The notes below the pieces were generated by a model, which did no database searches, was not told the DNA's origin, and saw only the letters and a list, made by a program, of their open reading frames with translations. Of a DNA stretch of 64,000 bases, positions 16,447 to 25,760 are shown piece after piece. How positions within the stretch are numbered: position 1 is the stretch's first letter; every line of letters starts with the position of its first letter. The stretch is from positions 1 through 64,000 of the forward strand of contig JAYFQE010000018.1 of NCBI GenBank assembly GCA_034927345.1. The letters are read 5' to 3'. Both the position numbers and the translations under genes were made by a program. The stretch is from JAYFQE01 sp034927345. GTDB lineage: Bacteria; Bacillota; Clostridia; Saccharofermentanales; UBA5734.

Positions 16447-17103
16447 TTGGATAAAGAAATACTCATCAATCGTCTAAAAGCAAAACCGGACTTGAGTCTA
16501 TTTGTCGTTGAAACCATTGAAAACACAACAATCTTAAATTCCTTGTTTGAGATTGTTTTAACAGAAACAGCCAGTATTAAATATATGTGCACAAAAATCA
16601 TTCGCCTGGTGAGCGAGCAAAAGCCGGAACTCATCTACCCTTACTTTGCGGATATTGTCAAATGGCTCCATCACAAAAACAGTTTCATCAAATGGGACGG
16701 AATCATGATCTTGTCTAATCTTTTAGCGGTCGACCATGAAGATAAGTTTGGAGCAATCTATCAGGACTACTTAGCGTTAATTCATGATCCGCAGATGATT
16801 ACGGCAGCTAATGTTATTGGCAATGCATGGAAAATTGTACTTGCCAAGCCGGAACTGGAAAGCGACATCACCAGGAGATTACTGGAAGTACCAAAAATTA
16901 TTTATGTTAATAAAGGCGAGCCTTCGCCTGAGTGCAATTGCATCGTGTGCGGGCAGGTGCTGGAATGCTTTGAGCATTATTTTAACTTCTCAGAAAATAA
17001 AGCTGCGATGATTAATTTTGCGGAAGGACAACTGGGAAACCGCCGAAAAGCGGTGGCAAAAAGCGCTGAGAGCTTTTTAAGACGCCATTCAAAAATGCGA
17101 TAA
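16447..17103 (+). CDS. HEAT-like repeat protein of unknown function
   Basis: The 218-residue protein is a helical repeat protein with features of HEAT/ARM repeats (IKYMCTKIIRLVSEQKPELIYPYFADIVKWL, FIKWDGIMILSNLLAVD). The TTG at 16447 is taken as start because GAGGGG (16435-16440) lies six bases before it. A Cys pair occurs late (CNCIVCGQVLEC, near residue 165), possibly a metal site. It resembles the HEAT-like protein at 31880 (YLALI/L followed by D-x-x-x-ITxxx and I/V-x-K-P). Such proteins are scaffolds; I do not know the partner. Confidence 0.78.
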   Translation: MDKEILINRLKAKPDLSLFVVETIENTTILNSLFEIVLTETASIKYMCTKIIRLVSEQKPELIYPYFADIVKWLHHKNSFIKWDGIMILSNLLAVDHEDKFGAIYQDYLALIHDPQMITAANVIGNAWKIVLAKPELESDITRRLLEVPKIIYVNKGEPSPECNCIVCGQVLECFEHYFNFSENKAAMINFAEGQLGNRRKAVAKSAESFLRRHSKMR

Positions 17104-17241
17104 TTAAATGTATTTAGTGAGGTGAAATCCCTTCTAAATATTAAACGAAGGCCAAATAAAAGTAAAATAATCAATCTGTATCAGATGCATTGGGTTGCGG
17201 AACAGGAGCGCACGACACTGACGGAAGCAGGAAATGACTCA

Positions 17242-19452
17242 TCATTGGCCAGCCACTACATTTATGACCAATGAGCCTTTAATCCCAGAACCGTCATTGG
17301 CAATAGCAACTACCGTTACTGTACCCGTCTTTAATCCGGTTAATAAACCAGTGGGACTTATTGTTGCTTTGCCAGTTCTGTTGATGACTTTCCATGTTAC
17401 AGATTTGTTTGTCGCGTCGGTTGGAGATAATGTCGCGACCATTTGTAATGTTCCTTTTAAGGTAACATCAGTTGTATGATCAGATCCTGAAACAGATATT
17501 TCTGTTATTAAAATTATAATATCTATTTTGGCCGATCCAATGACGCCTGATCCGTCGTTTGCTGAAGCGATAACGGTCACTGTTCCGGCGCTTGCAGCCG
17601 TCAATAAACCAGACGAAGTTATTGTGGCGCTTCCTGTTTCATTGATTACACACCAAGTTACTGTTTTATTAGTAGCATTATTTGGCGTAATTGATGCGAT
17701 CATTTGAAGGCTATTGTTGACAGCAATTGATGATGAGCGATTTGTTCCTGCAACAGTTATTTTTGTTACAGGTATGATAATATTGATTGTCCCGGTACCG
17801 ATAACTCCGGATCCATCTGCAGCTGCAGCAATGACGGATACGTTCCCGGTTTTTATTCCGGTTAATAAACCATCTGAATTTATAATCGCTCTACCTGTTC
17901 CATTTTTTACACGCCATGTTACCGTTTGATTTGTGGCATTTAAGGGAGAAATAATAGCGATCATTTGTAATGATCCATTTAATGTGACATTCGTTGAGCC
18001 GTTTGTTCCGGTGACAACAATACTCGAAACTTTGATTACCGGTCCGTCGGGTACGGTCACGACTGTATCCGGACTAGCATTGAAACCGGTCCTGGCAGCA
18101 AATCTGACATCATAAGTTCCGGCTGTTAATCCGGTAATTTCAGTTCCTGCCGCCGCGGTATAGATTGAATCGGCCGGCAGCTTGTATTCCATGTCTGTTG
18201 TTGTGCCGATGATCTTGCCGTCGCTTGCGCCGTAAGCGCTTGGCGCTTCGCCAGTTAGTCCGGTTGGCGCCGGTTGATTATTGATTTGCAGCAGCCATTC
18301 GGCGTAAAGTAATACATTTGATGTACCAATAGATATTGAAGCGCTGCCGTCTGCCGCATAATGAATACCTGTGCCATCGCTTGCGGTATTCCAGCCGTTG
18401 AAGGTGTAGCCAGTCCTGGAAAGATTCCCGCTATTGTCGAGTACTGCGGCATTATCGCCTTGTACATAGCTGCTGCTGTCTGTCGGTGCTGTTCCGTCTG
18501 TCGCGCCATTGGCATCATAGGTTACTGAGTATTGTTGTGCCGGATCTATGACAAAATAGAAGAGCACCGTGTTGCTCACATTATCAACTTGTTTTACGGT
18601 AACTTTAACATAGGTATAAGCAATGGCCGTAGTCGGTATGCCGCTGATCGTGCCATTATCGGCGTCGATTGTCAGTCCATCCGGTAAGGATGTGGCGCTC
18701 CAGGAATAAGGTTTTTTCCCGTAATCGGCGACAAGAGTGATCCTGTAAGGTTCGCCAACCATTCCTGAAGGCAGAGTTGGCCTGTCCATGCCATCGGTGA
18801 TAATCCTGACATAATCATCAAGCAACGTTAAGGTTAAGGTTTTTGAAGCCGTCGCGTTATAAGTATCGATTACCGTAATAGTCACGCTATGCGGACCGCT
18901 TGCCCGAGAATCAGGCATACCGCTGATGACACCGCTATAGGGATCAATGCTTAACCCCAATGGTAATCCGGCGGCCGACCAGGTATAGGGAGCCGTTCCT
19001 CCTGCTGCTAACATACCGGGACTACTATAATTATAATTTATTGTTGCGTATGGCAAGCTTGTCGTTGTAATAAATAAGGACGGGTTTGCACTGAGCAAAT
19101 CGATGCCGAAATTCTTTGTCAGGGTCATATTGTTGGCATCCATAACTGTAACAGCAACATAATAGGTACCATATCTTCCAGGCGCAGGTATCCCGCTGAT
19201 GACGCCGCTATACACATCGATGTTTAATCCCAATGGTAATCCGGCGGCCGACCAGGTATAGGGAGCTGTTCCTCCTGCTGCTGTCATACTGGGACTACTG
19301 TATTCCTGAGATACTGTGGGGTACGGCAAATCCATTGTTGTTATTCGTAAAAGTTCCCCTGAAACTTCATTTGCGGTCACGGGCATCTCCGTAAATAACG
19401 ACAAGATTATAACGATTATAAGTATCCAAGATAAGGATTTATTGCTCTTCAT
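17242..19452 (-). CDS. Secreted multi-domain protein with Ig-like and InlB-type repeats
   Basis: A signal peptide (MKSNKSLSWILIIVIILSLF, cleavage near VTA-NEV) precedes a chain of repeat domains. Residues ~30-300 hold three putative-Ig units with the motif AAGLPLGL-x-I-D-x-YSGVISG. Residues ~305-385 hold an InlB/Flg_new-type B-repeat (YSVTYDANGAT ... GYTFNGWNTASDGTG ... LYAEW). One intervening domain follows (~390-465), then three Big_2 units (~470-732) with ITPNNATNKTVTW-like cores and an A-x-DGSG-x-I-G motif. There is no LPxTG, SLH or choline-binding anchor, so it may be released or held non-covalently. A role in adhesion is a guess from the domains. GGGAGG lies 8 bases before ATG. Confidence 0.9.
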   Translation of the reverse strand: MKSNKSLSWILIIVIILSLFTEMPVTANEVSGELLRITTMDLPYPTVSQEYSSPSMTAAGGTAPYTWSAAGLPLGLNIDVYSGVISGIPAPGRYGTYYVAVTVMDANNMTLTKNFGIDLLSANPSLFITTTSLPYATINYNYSSPGMLAAGGTAPYTWSAAGLPLGLSIDPYSGVISGMPDSRASGPHSVTITVIDTYNATASKTLTLTLLDDYVRIITDGMDRPTLPSGMVGEPYRITLVADYGKKPYSWSATSLPDGLTIDADNGTISGIPTTAIAYTYVKVTVKQVDNVSNTVLFYFVIDPAQQYSVTYDANGATDGTAPTDSSSYVQGDNAAVLDNSGNLSRTGYTFNGWNTASDGTGIHYAADGSASISIGTSNVLLYAEWLLQINNQPAPTGLTGEAPSAYGASDGKIIGTTTDMEYKLPADSIYTAAAGTEITGLTAGTYDVRFAARTGFNASPDTVVTVPDGPVIKVSSIVVTGTNGSTNVTLNGSLQMIAIISPLNATNQTVTWRVKNGTGRAIINSDGLLTGIKTGNVSVIAAAADGSGVIGTGTINIIIPVTKITVAGTNRSSSIAVNNSLQMIASITPNNATNKTVTWCVINETGSATITSSGLLTAASAGTVTVIASANDGSGVIGSAKIDIIILITEISVSGSDHTTDVTLKGTLQMVATLSPTDATNKSVTWKVINRTGKATISPTGLLTGLKTGTVTVVAIANDGSGIKGSLVINVVAGQ
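17296..19280 (-). repeat. Internal DNA repeats of the Ig-like/Big_2 gene
   Basis: The Big_2 units repeat about every 245-250 bases between 17260 and 18010. The first two Ig-like units are nearly identical at DNA level around 18960-19013 and 19222-19275 (a stretch coding the AAGLPLGL motif). This near-identity points to recent duplication or conversion and may also cause assembly errors here. Confidence 0.7.
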
Positions 19453-19554
19453 TTTATTTTCCTCCCATTAACCGGTGGAATATAGAACACCATTATTCTC
19501 TATACTCGATTATGGCATCGCGGGAGGAGTCTGGCATCAGTCATTTAACCTATT

Positions 19555-21879
19555 CTATGACCGCTGCTTTCGGGAATTGTTATGTTGTGTATACCAGGCA
19601 GAAATCTGGGCGCGGGTATTGATATCTAATTTACCAAGGATATGCTGAACGTGGGCATCAACAGTGCGGCGTGAAATAACAAGCTGCTCGGCGATCCGAC
19701 GATTGCTGAATCCTTGTGTAATCAGCCTTGTTATTTCCATTTCGCGAAGCGTCAGTATTTCCGTCGAGTCTATAGAGAAGCTTTGTGTTTCCGATGTATT
19801 GATTTGCGGTTCAATCGCCGCTAATGCCCATTCGGTGATTTGTTCCGGCAGCATGTTATCGGCCGGCGCATGCCTTGCCTGTACTTCCGATCCAAGTTCA
19901 GTCGAAATCAACGAATAATTAGAATCAGGAAACCAGTAAATGACGCCCACATAAGTCCTCAGCGCCGCCGCTGCCCCGAGAAGTCGGTTGGCACGTTCTT
20001 TTTTTCTTTGCAGCCAGGCCGCCTGGCCTAAATATTCGAAACAAAGAGCAATAATCTCATAGTATTTAAGTTTCTTGGCTGCGTAAATCCCTTCGATGAG
20101 TATGGTCTTTGCCCGGCCAAAGTCACCTTTGCCGACCAAGGCCCGCCCCATAACAGCTAGAATCCTTGATTCAAACAGGATACAACCCTGTTGTCGGGCA
20201 ACTGTTAAGGCCTCTTCCAAATGTGTCACTGCCTGATCATTTTGACCTTGAAAGCAGTAATATACCCCCAGCCAAAAAAGAGAGATATACAGCACCCTTG
20301 GCTCGTGTTCAAAATGCATCCTTGATAAAGCGCAGGCTTTTATCAAACTCTCTTTTGATTTTTCGAAATTTCCCTGTATATGTTCAAGTGATCCCAAAGT
20401 ACAAAGCGCGCAAATCGAGTCGAAAACATCACCCAAACCGGCAGAAAACGCTAAACACTCTTCAACCAGAAGACGGGCGCCTGCCAATTCTCCCTGGCTT
20501 CTGAAAAGGACGCTTGCCTGCAACAAGGTCCTGGCCCGTTCGACCGTGAGGTCCGGCGCCAGTATCAATAGCTGTTTTGCCAGCGTTATTCCTTCGGTGA
20601 CATGTCCTTTCAAATCATAGAAACTGACGACGGCCGCCCATAACCGTAGTCCGCTTTGCGCTTCCTGCGACGTATCCCTGCACCATTCCATTGCAGACCG
20701 GATGTTTTCATAATTCATTTCGATCTGTTCCAGCCATTCCGGCGCTTCGGGTCCCCAAATACTGAACTCGACCTGTTCTGCCCATACCAAAAACCAATCG
20801 CGGTGCTGGCGCTGCATCAGTTCTTCTTCTTTGGAATCCCGAAGTTTCATCCGAGCATATACGCGAACCGTCTCAAGGAACCGGTAAATCTTTCCTTTTC
20901 CCGCTCGTTTGTCCATCTGCACAAGAGAAGCATCGACAAGGTGATCCAACAGAGAAGGTATTTCTTTACTTTTCAGGCGGTCCCCGGAACAGATACCAAC
21001 GGCTTCCTGAAGCGTCCATGAGCCTTGAAAGACGGAAAGTCTGTTAAAGAGCGTCTTCTCCGCAGTTTCAAGCAGGGTATAACTCCAATCAAGAGCGGTC
21101 TGCAACGTACTATGTCTGAAATAAGCATTTCGGGTTACCGGTTTCACCAAACCCAGCCTTACATTAAGCGATTTAAGATCTTCAATAGGTTTCAATGAGC
21201 CGCCCTGACTTGCTGCCAAAATAATCGCCAGGGGCAGACCGTCCATTCGGACACAGAGATTGGCTACCAGCAACGCATTTTCTTCCGTCAAAACAAAGTC
21301 ATGATTGCGGTTTTGCGCCTGCTGAACAAAAAGGTCGACGGAGGGTACCTTCGATAAAACAGAAAGCTCCGGTCGCGTTTCCAGATTCGGTACTTTCAGC
21401 GGAATAACCGGGAAGACCCACTCCCATTTCAATTTGGAGATTTCCCGGCTCGTCGCCAGAATTTTCAGATTGGGACAGTTGCTGAGTAGGAAATCTATTT
21501 CCGGTTTAGCCTTTAAAACATGCTCGCAGTTATCCAGCACCAACAGCAATTGGGAAACGCCGATAGCCTCAGCCAATCGTTGGGTAAGAAGTCCCGGGCT
21601 TACTTCTTTGACGTTGTAAGCGCGAGCTATCGCAGGTATCACCTGATCCGGTTTTTTCAGCGGCGTTAAATCAACATAAATACTTTGGGTAAACAGGGGG
21701 CGCACATGACTCAGGAGGGTCAAAGCTAGCCGGGTCTTGCCGACGCCGGCTGCACCGGTGAGTGTTAAAAGCCGCACCTCGTTTTGGAGCAGCCTTTCCT
21801 GAAGAATGGCAAGCTCGGACTCCCGTCCGATGATCATCGGTTGATATTCTGCCTTTTCAGTATTATTTATATCATACAC
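19555..21879 (-). CDS. LuxR-family regulator with NB-ARC-like ATPase and TPR-like repeats
   Basis: The 774-residue protein starts with a P-loop ATPase: IIGRESEL, Walker A TGAAGVGKT (G42-T49), LLLVLDNCEHV (Walker B) and ILATSRE. A winged-helix part (HLVDASLVQMD) and a TPR-like repeat region (~400-690) follow, then a C-terminal LuxR HTH (~705-765: LTLREMEITRLITQGFSNRRIAEQL, TVDAHVQHILGKL). This is the layout of LAL/AfsR-like regulators, where ATP binding and the TPR region sense a signal and the HTH activates promoters. Its start region faces the MBL-fold gene at 22460, and its 3' end faces the start of the secreted Ig-repeat gene; either could be its target. Confidence 0.93.
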   Translation of the reverse strand: MYDINNTEKAEYQPMIIGRESELAILQERLLQNEVRLLTLTGAAGVGKTRLALTLLSHVRPLFTQSIYVDLTPLKKPDQVIPAIARAYNVKEVSPGLLTQRLAEAIGVSQLLLVLDNCEHVLKAKPEIDFLLSNCPNLKILATSREISKLKWEWVFPVIPLKVPNLETRPELSVLSKVPSVDLFVQQAQNRNHDFVLTEENALLVANLCVRMDGLPLAIILAASQGGSLKPIEDLKSLNVRLGLVKPVTRNAYFRHSTLQTALDWSYTLLETAEKTLFNRLSVFQGSWTLQEAVGICSGDRLKSKEIPSLLDHLVDASLVQMDKRAGKGKIYRFLETVRVYARMKLRDSKEEELMQRQHRDWFLVWAEQVEFSIWGPEAPEWLEQIEMNYENIRSAMEWCRDTSQEAQSGLRLWAAVVSFYDLKGHVTEGITLAKQLLILAPDLTVERARTLLQASVLFRSQGELAGARLLVEECLAFSAGLGDVFDSICALCTLGSLEHIQGNFEKSKESLIKACALSRMHFEHEPRVLYISLFWLGVYYCFQGQNDQAVTHLEEALTVARQQGCILFESRILAVMGRALVGKGDFGRAKTILIEGIYAAKKLKYYEIIALCFEYLGQAAWLQRKKERANRLLGAAAALRTYVGVIYWFPDSNYSLISTELGSEVQARHAPADNMLPEQITEWALAAIEPQINTSETQSFSIDSTEILTLREMEITRLITQGFSNRRIAEQLVISRRTVDAHVQHILGKLDINTRAQISAWYTQHNNSRKQRS

Positions 21880-22459
21880 TGCTGTTACCTCGGTTGTATT
21901 TTACATGGGTATATGGTAAGTCATCAGCTTGAGATTAATCAAAATTTGAAATATGACAGCTCCATTATATTCACGCAACGATGTTGGCAGTGATATAAAA
22001 ATGGTTTGGCAGGTATCAATAAACAAGGTATTTTCTCTTTTATTATAATATAATAAGGCTAAATTGTAAGGTCCGGGCAAACAGATTTAATATGATAGAA
22101 AAGAGCATTGTGCGACAAGCAATTAAGTCTAGCTGTGTTATTCTATTGCATTGGAGGTGTAATTTGCAGACAGGGAGAGCGGAACATAATGCTTTGGATT
22201 ATAAAGAAAGATGGACAAAACCAATGGGATGCAGAAACCCTCAATGACGGAAATAAATACCGATGTACATAGCCCGTTGTTTGAATGTTCATGCGATTAT
22301 TTTGAGATGGAGTATCCATGCATCCAATGGAAGGATTCTTTATTTCGTTCATTCGGTATTAAGCGATGTTAAGCAGTTGATCGCTGTTCGTCGGAAAAAT
22401 AAAGAAGCAGTAAAATAGCGAGTGTAAAAAATCCAACAATTTTTTGAGGAGATATTATT
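21880..22459. other. Divergent intergenic region with two coupled mini-frames
   Basis: This region should contain the promoters of the minus-strand LuxR gene and the plus-strand MBL gene. It also holds two tiny frames: TTG 22164-22247 (27 residues, starting MQTGRAEHNALDY, behind GGAGG at 22153-22157) and ATG 22244-22372 (42 residues, containing ECSCDYFEMEYPC), overlapping by ATGA. They may be parts of one broken cysteine-containing protein that I do not recognise. Confidence 0.35.
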
Positions 22460-23176
22460 ATGAAAATTACCTTTATCGGAGCAAGCCACGGCGTACCGGA
22501 ACCTAACAGAAAATGCTCCTGTACAATGATTGAAATCAGTGGCCGTTACTATTTTATTGACATGGGAACTCCATCTATTGACCACTTAGTCACCGCAGGT
22601 ATTCCTATTGACGCTGTGAAAGGCATTTTTATCACACATATGCATGGCGACCACACAAACGGTCTTGTTCCTTTTGTTGACCTGATTAGTTGGTATTTCA
22701 AGACTGCAGACCCCACAATCTGCTTGCCCAATATTGAAGGCGCAAAAGTAATCGAGAATTGGATCAGAGTAACGCAAAGTTCGGCTCGCGAAATACATTA
22801 TGAAGAAATTCAGCCCGGTGTGATTTATGATGACGGTTTCATTAAAGTAACGGCTATATCAACGCTTCATGCCGAGCGTTCTTATGCGTTCTTTATAGAA
22901 GCAGAAGGAAAATCAATTCTCTTTACCGGCGATTTAAGACATCCTGATCAAGATTTTCCTGTAATGGCAAAAGAACGTGAAACAGATTTGATTGTTTGTG
23001 AAAGTGCTCATTTCAAAGCAACAGATTATTTGCCGCATTTACAAGCATGCAAAACAAAATTAGTCTATGTTAATCACTATCAAGGCAAGATGATTCCTTC
23101 GATTCTTCAACTCGCTGAAGACATAGGAGATTTGCCTGTGAAACTGGCATACGATGGAAGCGAAATTATGTTATAA
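22460..23176 (+). CDS. MBL-fold metallohydrolase, RNase Z-like
   Basis: The 238-residue protein has a metallo-beta-lactamase fold of the RNase Z/ElaC-like group: FIGASHGVPEPNR at the start, the metal motif THMHGDHTNG (H-x-H-x-D-H), and later metal ligands in TLHAERSYAF, LFTGDLRH and YVNHYQG. The length fits small MBL proteins rather than true RNase Z (about 300 residues), and the exosite arm of tRNase Z is not apparent. It probably hydrolyses a phosphoester or another small substrate. A GAGGAG site precedes the ATG. It reads in the same direction as the following CrtC-like gene, 59 bases away. Confidence 0.88.
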   Translation: MKITFIGASHGVPEPNRKCSCTMIEISGRYYFIDMGTPSIDHLVTAGIPIDAVKGIFITHMHGDHTNGLVPFVDLISWYFKTADPTICLPNIEGAKVIENWIRVTQSSAREIHYEEIQPGVIYDDGFIKVTAISTLHAERSYAFFIEAEGKSILFTGDLRHPDQDFPVMAKERETDLIVCESAHFKATDYLPHLQACKTKLVYVNHYQGKMIPSILQLAEDIGDLPVKLAYDGSEIML

Positions 23177-23235
23177 AAATCAAGCGCCTTAATACGTTAT
23201 TATGTAGCGGCGCAAGCAGGGAAAGAGATGATTGG

Positions 23236-24234
23236 ATGAAGAAGATAACATATGCGCAGACCCCGGGAATCCCGCGCGGGAGCATGGACGAGGAATTTTT
23301 AACCCATAGGCATTGTTCCGAGTGGTGGTACAGCACAGGATATCTTGAGACGGAAAACAGGCGGCTTTTCACCTTTCAATTCACCCTCGCTAAAATCAAG
23401 ATCAAAGGCATCAATTTTCATGTCATCCTGACGGCTTTGACGGATGTCGAAAACAACAAGCACTATTATTTCCAGAAACCAGCCTTTTTCGGCAAAGGAA
23501 TCGTAACGGCAGCGGACCGGATATCGTTCGGTGATGTTGCAGGTATGACTTTTCATCCGGGGGAATTTGGCAGCAAAGGCCAGATGATGCTTGAAATGAA
23601 GAGCCTCCACTACACGTTGCAGTTGGAAATGAAGTCCGTCAAACCGCCGGCCTGGCATTGTGACGACGGTATTTTGATCATGGGCCTCGTCAATGAACCG
23701 CGGCAGCGAACTTATTATTATTCTTATACAAATCTTCAGACAACCGGAAAGCTTGTACTCGACGGCCATACATTCGGGGTGACCGGAAAGTCCTGGTTTG
23801 ACCGCCAAGGGGGAACGTACACCATCGAAAACCCACTCGTCAACTGGGAATGGTTTTCGTTACGCTTTTTTGACAACGAAGAACTGATGCTGTTCACTTT
23901 TCCCCAGGACGATTACCTGGATGGGACGCAGATTTTCAGGGACGGCAGCGCCAAGCGTTTGAACAACTATAGGGTGAAGCCGCACGGTTTTCTCGAAGCC
24001 GGCGGTTACAAATTCTCGTCGGGCTGGGATCTGCATATTCCGGGATACAAAGACGAGGATTTCAATCTCACGCCAGTCGCTGACGGTCAATTCAACCTGT
24101 TTTTCTTTGAATTGCTGGCGGGAATTCGCAACAAGAAGGGCGATTTGCTCGGTTACGCCGTCGTTGAGCTTTTGCCTGGCGTCTATAATAGCAAACTCAA
24201 TTCGATGAAGATCTTCCATCGGACGAAAAATTAG
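23236..24234 (+). CDS. CrtC/AttH lipocalin-like domain protein
   Basis: The 332-residue protein shows the marks of the carotenoid 1,2-hydratase/AttH group: SEWWYSTGYLE near the start, FTFQFTLAKI, a middle GKSWFDRQGG block (compare the W-x-D-x-Q/E motif) and NWEWFSLRF. These proteins have two lipocalin-like beta barrels. The characterised CrtC adds water to carotenoid double bonds; many relatives are annotated as predicted secreted hydrolases, but this one has no signal peptide. No carotenoid genes are near, so a direct CrtC function is unlikely; a role on another hydrophobic substrate is more plausible. Confidence 0.85.
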   Translation: MKKITYAQTPGIPRGSMDEEFLTHRHCSEWWYSTGYLETENRRLFTFQFTLAKIKIKGINFHVILTALTDVENNKHYYFQKPAFFGKGIVTAADRISFGDVAGMTFHPGEFGSKGQMMLEMKSLHYTLQLEMKSVKPPAWHCDDGILIMGLVNEPRQRTYYYSYTNLQTTGKLVLDGHTFGVTGKSWFDRQGGTYTIENPLVNWEWFSLRFFDNEELMLFTFPQDDYLDGTQIFRDGSAKRLNNYRVKPHGFLEAGGYKFSSGWDLHIPGYKDEDFNLTPVADGQFNLFFFELLAGIRNKKGDLLGYAVVELLPGVYNSKLNSMKIFHRTKN

Positions 24235-24288
24235 CGGACTCGCTTGTTGTGTAAACCGGTTCGTTGCGGGAATGGAAGGAGCGATAAA

Positions 24289-25638
24289 TTGGACATTCAA
24301 ATCGATGTATCAAACATTGTCATAGAAACCGAACGGCTTATATTAAGGGCATTCATGGAAACGGATTTGCAGGATTTCTACAGCTATGCTTCCGTACCCG
24401 GCGTCGGCGAAATGGCCGGGTGGCCGCACCATGAGTCGATTGAAACGTCAGAGCGGATCCTGCACTCATTTATTGAGGGAAAAGACGTTTTTGCGGTGTA
24501 CAACAAATCCGACCGTAAAGTCATCGGCTCGCTTGGTTTACATAAATCCTGGGCGAATGAAGAAGAAGCATATAAAGACCTTAAAGTAAAGGAAATCGGA
24601 TATGTCCTTTCAAAAGCGTATTGGGGACAGGGGCTGATGCCGGAAGCGGTGATGTCCGTGATTGATTACGGCTTTAACACCCTTGATTTGGACGCTTTCA
24701 CATGCAGTCATTTTACAGAGAACAACCAGTCGAGACGAGTCATCGAAAAATGCGGCTTCAGGTTTGGCAGACAAGGCGAATTTTACGCAAAGCAACTCAA
24801 TTGCCATATTCAGGATATGAAATACATTTTATTGAAGAAACAACGCCAGGAAAGCCCGCTCGCCGGTTATTATAACAATTACGATGAAAATGGGCGACTG
24901 GAGCCAAAACACGGACAAGTCGAATTTCTGACGACCATGCGCTATATTGAACGGTATCTTGCACCAGACGCAAAAATAATTGAAATCGGCGCAGGAACAG
25001 GCTGTTATAGCCGCGCGCTCGCCGATCGGGGCTGTTCAGTCGACGCGGTGGAGTTGTTTCCGCATAACATCGATATTTTCAAGGCAAGTCTAAAGCCGGA
25101 ACAGACTATAAATATTACGGAAGGCAACGCTTTGGATTTATCGGCGTTTCCCGATCATACTTACGACATCACATTGTTGCTGGGGCCGATGTACCACCTC
25201 TATACCGATGACGACAAACGGCAGGCGATCATGGAAGCCCTACGTGTGACCAAGCCTGGCGGCATAGTTTTTGCCGCGTACTGCATAAGCGACGGCAGTC
25301 TTGTATGGAGCGGTTTTCAAAGAAAAGTCTTTGATATTGCCAACTACATTCAGCGCGGCAAGATCAATCCGGAGACATTCGGCACTTTTTCTGTGCCGGA
25401 GGATATATTTGAACTTGTCCGCAAAGAGGATATTGACCACCTGATGAGGGATTTTGATGTGGAGCGGCTGCATTACATTTCCACTGACCTTTTCACGAAT
25501 TATATGCGCGACACGGTGGACGCCATGAGCGATGAGGAATTCGCCCTCTATCTGCGCTATCATTTCGCTGTGTGCGAACGGGCGGATATGGCCGGTGTTA
25601 CACACCACAGCTTAGATGTTTTTAGAAAAAGGGGGTGA
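24289..25638 (+). CDS. GNAT acetyltransferase fused to a SAM methyltransferase
   Basis: The TTG at 24289 is chosen because GGAAGGAG (24274-24281) lies 7 bases upstream; the frame itself opens at 24244. Residues ~8-185 are a RimJ/RimL-type GNAT (ETERLILRAFMETD, KEIGYVLSKAYWGQGLMPEAV, NQSRRVIEKCGF). Residues ~190-449 are a class I methyltransferase (IIEIGAGTGCYSRALADRGCSVDAVE, DITLLLGPMYHL, ALRVTKPGGIVF). The two are usually separate proteins. The acetyltransferase part resembles enzymes acting on ribosomal-protein N-termini or small amines. The target of the methyltransferase is unknown. Confidence 0.9.
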   Translation: MDIQIDVSNIVIETERLILRAFMETDLQDFYSYASVPGVGEMAGWPHHESIETSERILHSFIEGKDVFAVYNKSDRKVIGSLGLHKSWANEEEAYKDLKVKEIGYVLSKAYWGQGLMPEAVMSVIDYGFNTLDLDAFTCSHFTENNQSRRVIEKCGFRFGRQGEFYAKQLNCHIQDMKYILLKKQRQESPLAGYYNNYDENGRLEPKHGQVEFLTTMRYIERYLAPDAKIIEIGAGTGCYSRALADRGCSVDAVELFPHNIDIFKASLKPEQTINITEGNALDLSAFPDHTYDITLLLGPMYHLYTDDDKRQAIMEALRVTKPGGIVFAAYCISDGSLVWSGFQRKVFDIANYIQRGKINPETFGTFSVPEDIFELVRKEDIDHLMRDFDVERLHYISTDLFTNYMRDTVDAMSDEEFALYLRYHFAVCERADMAGVTHHSLDVFRKRG

Positions 25639-25675
25639 TTGTAGGTTTATGAAAAAGAGCGTCGCAATAAGTATA

Positions 25676-25705
25676 CGGACAACAACAGGGGTTACCTGAT
25701 ATAAT
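25676..25705 (+). promoter_or_regulatory. Probable promoter of the ABC exporter operon
   Basis: A perfect -10 TATAAT (25700-25705) is preceded with an 18-base spacer by CGGACA (25676-25681), a fair -35 match (xxGACA). The site lies 56 bases before the ABC ATPase ATG at 25761. Confidence 0.5.
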
Positions 25706-25760
25706 GATCATATAATAAATGGTAAATTTGACATTCATGGTAAGCCTTCGGGTGAGTAAA

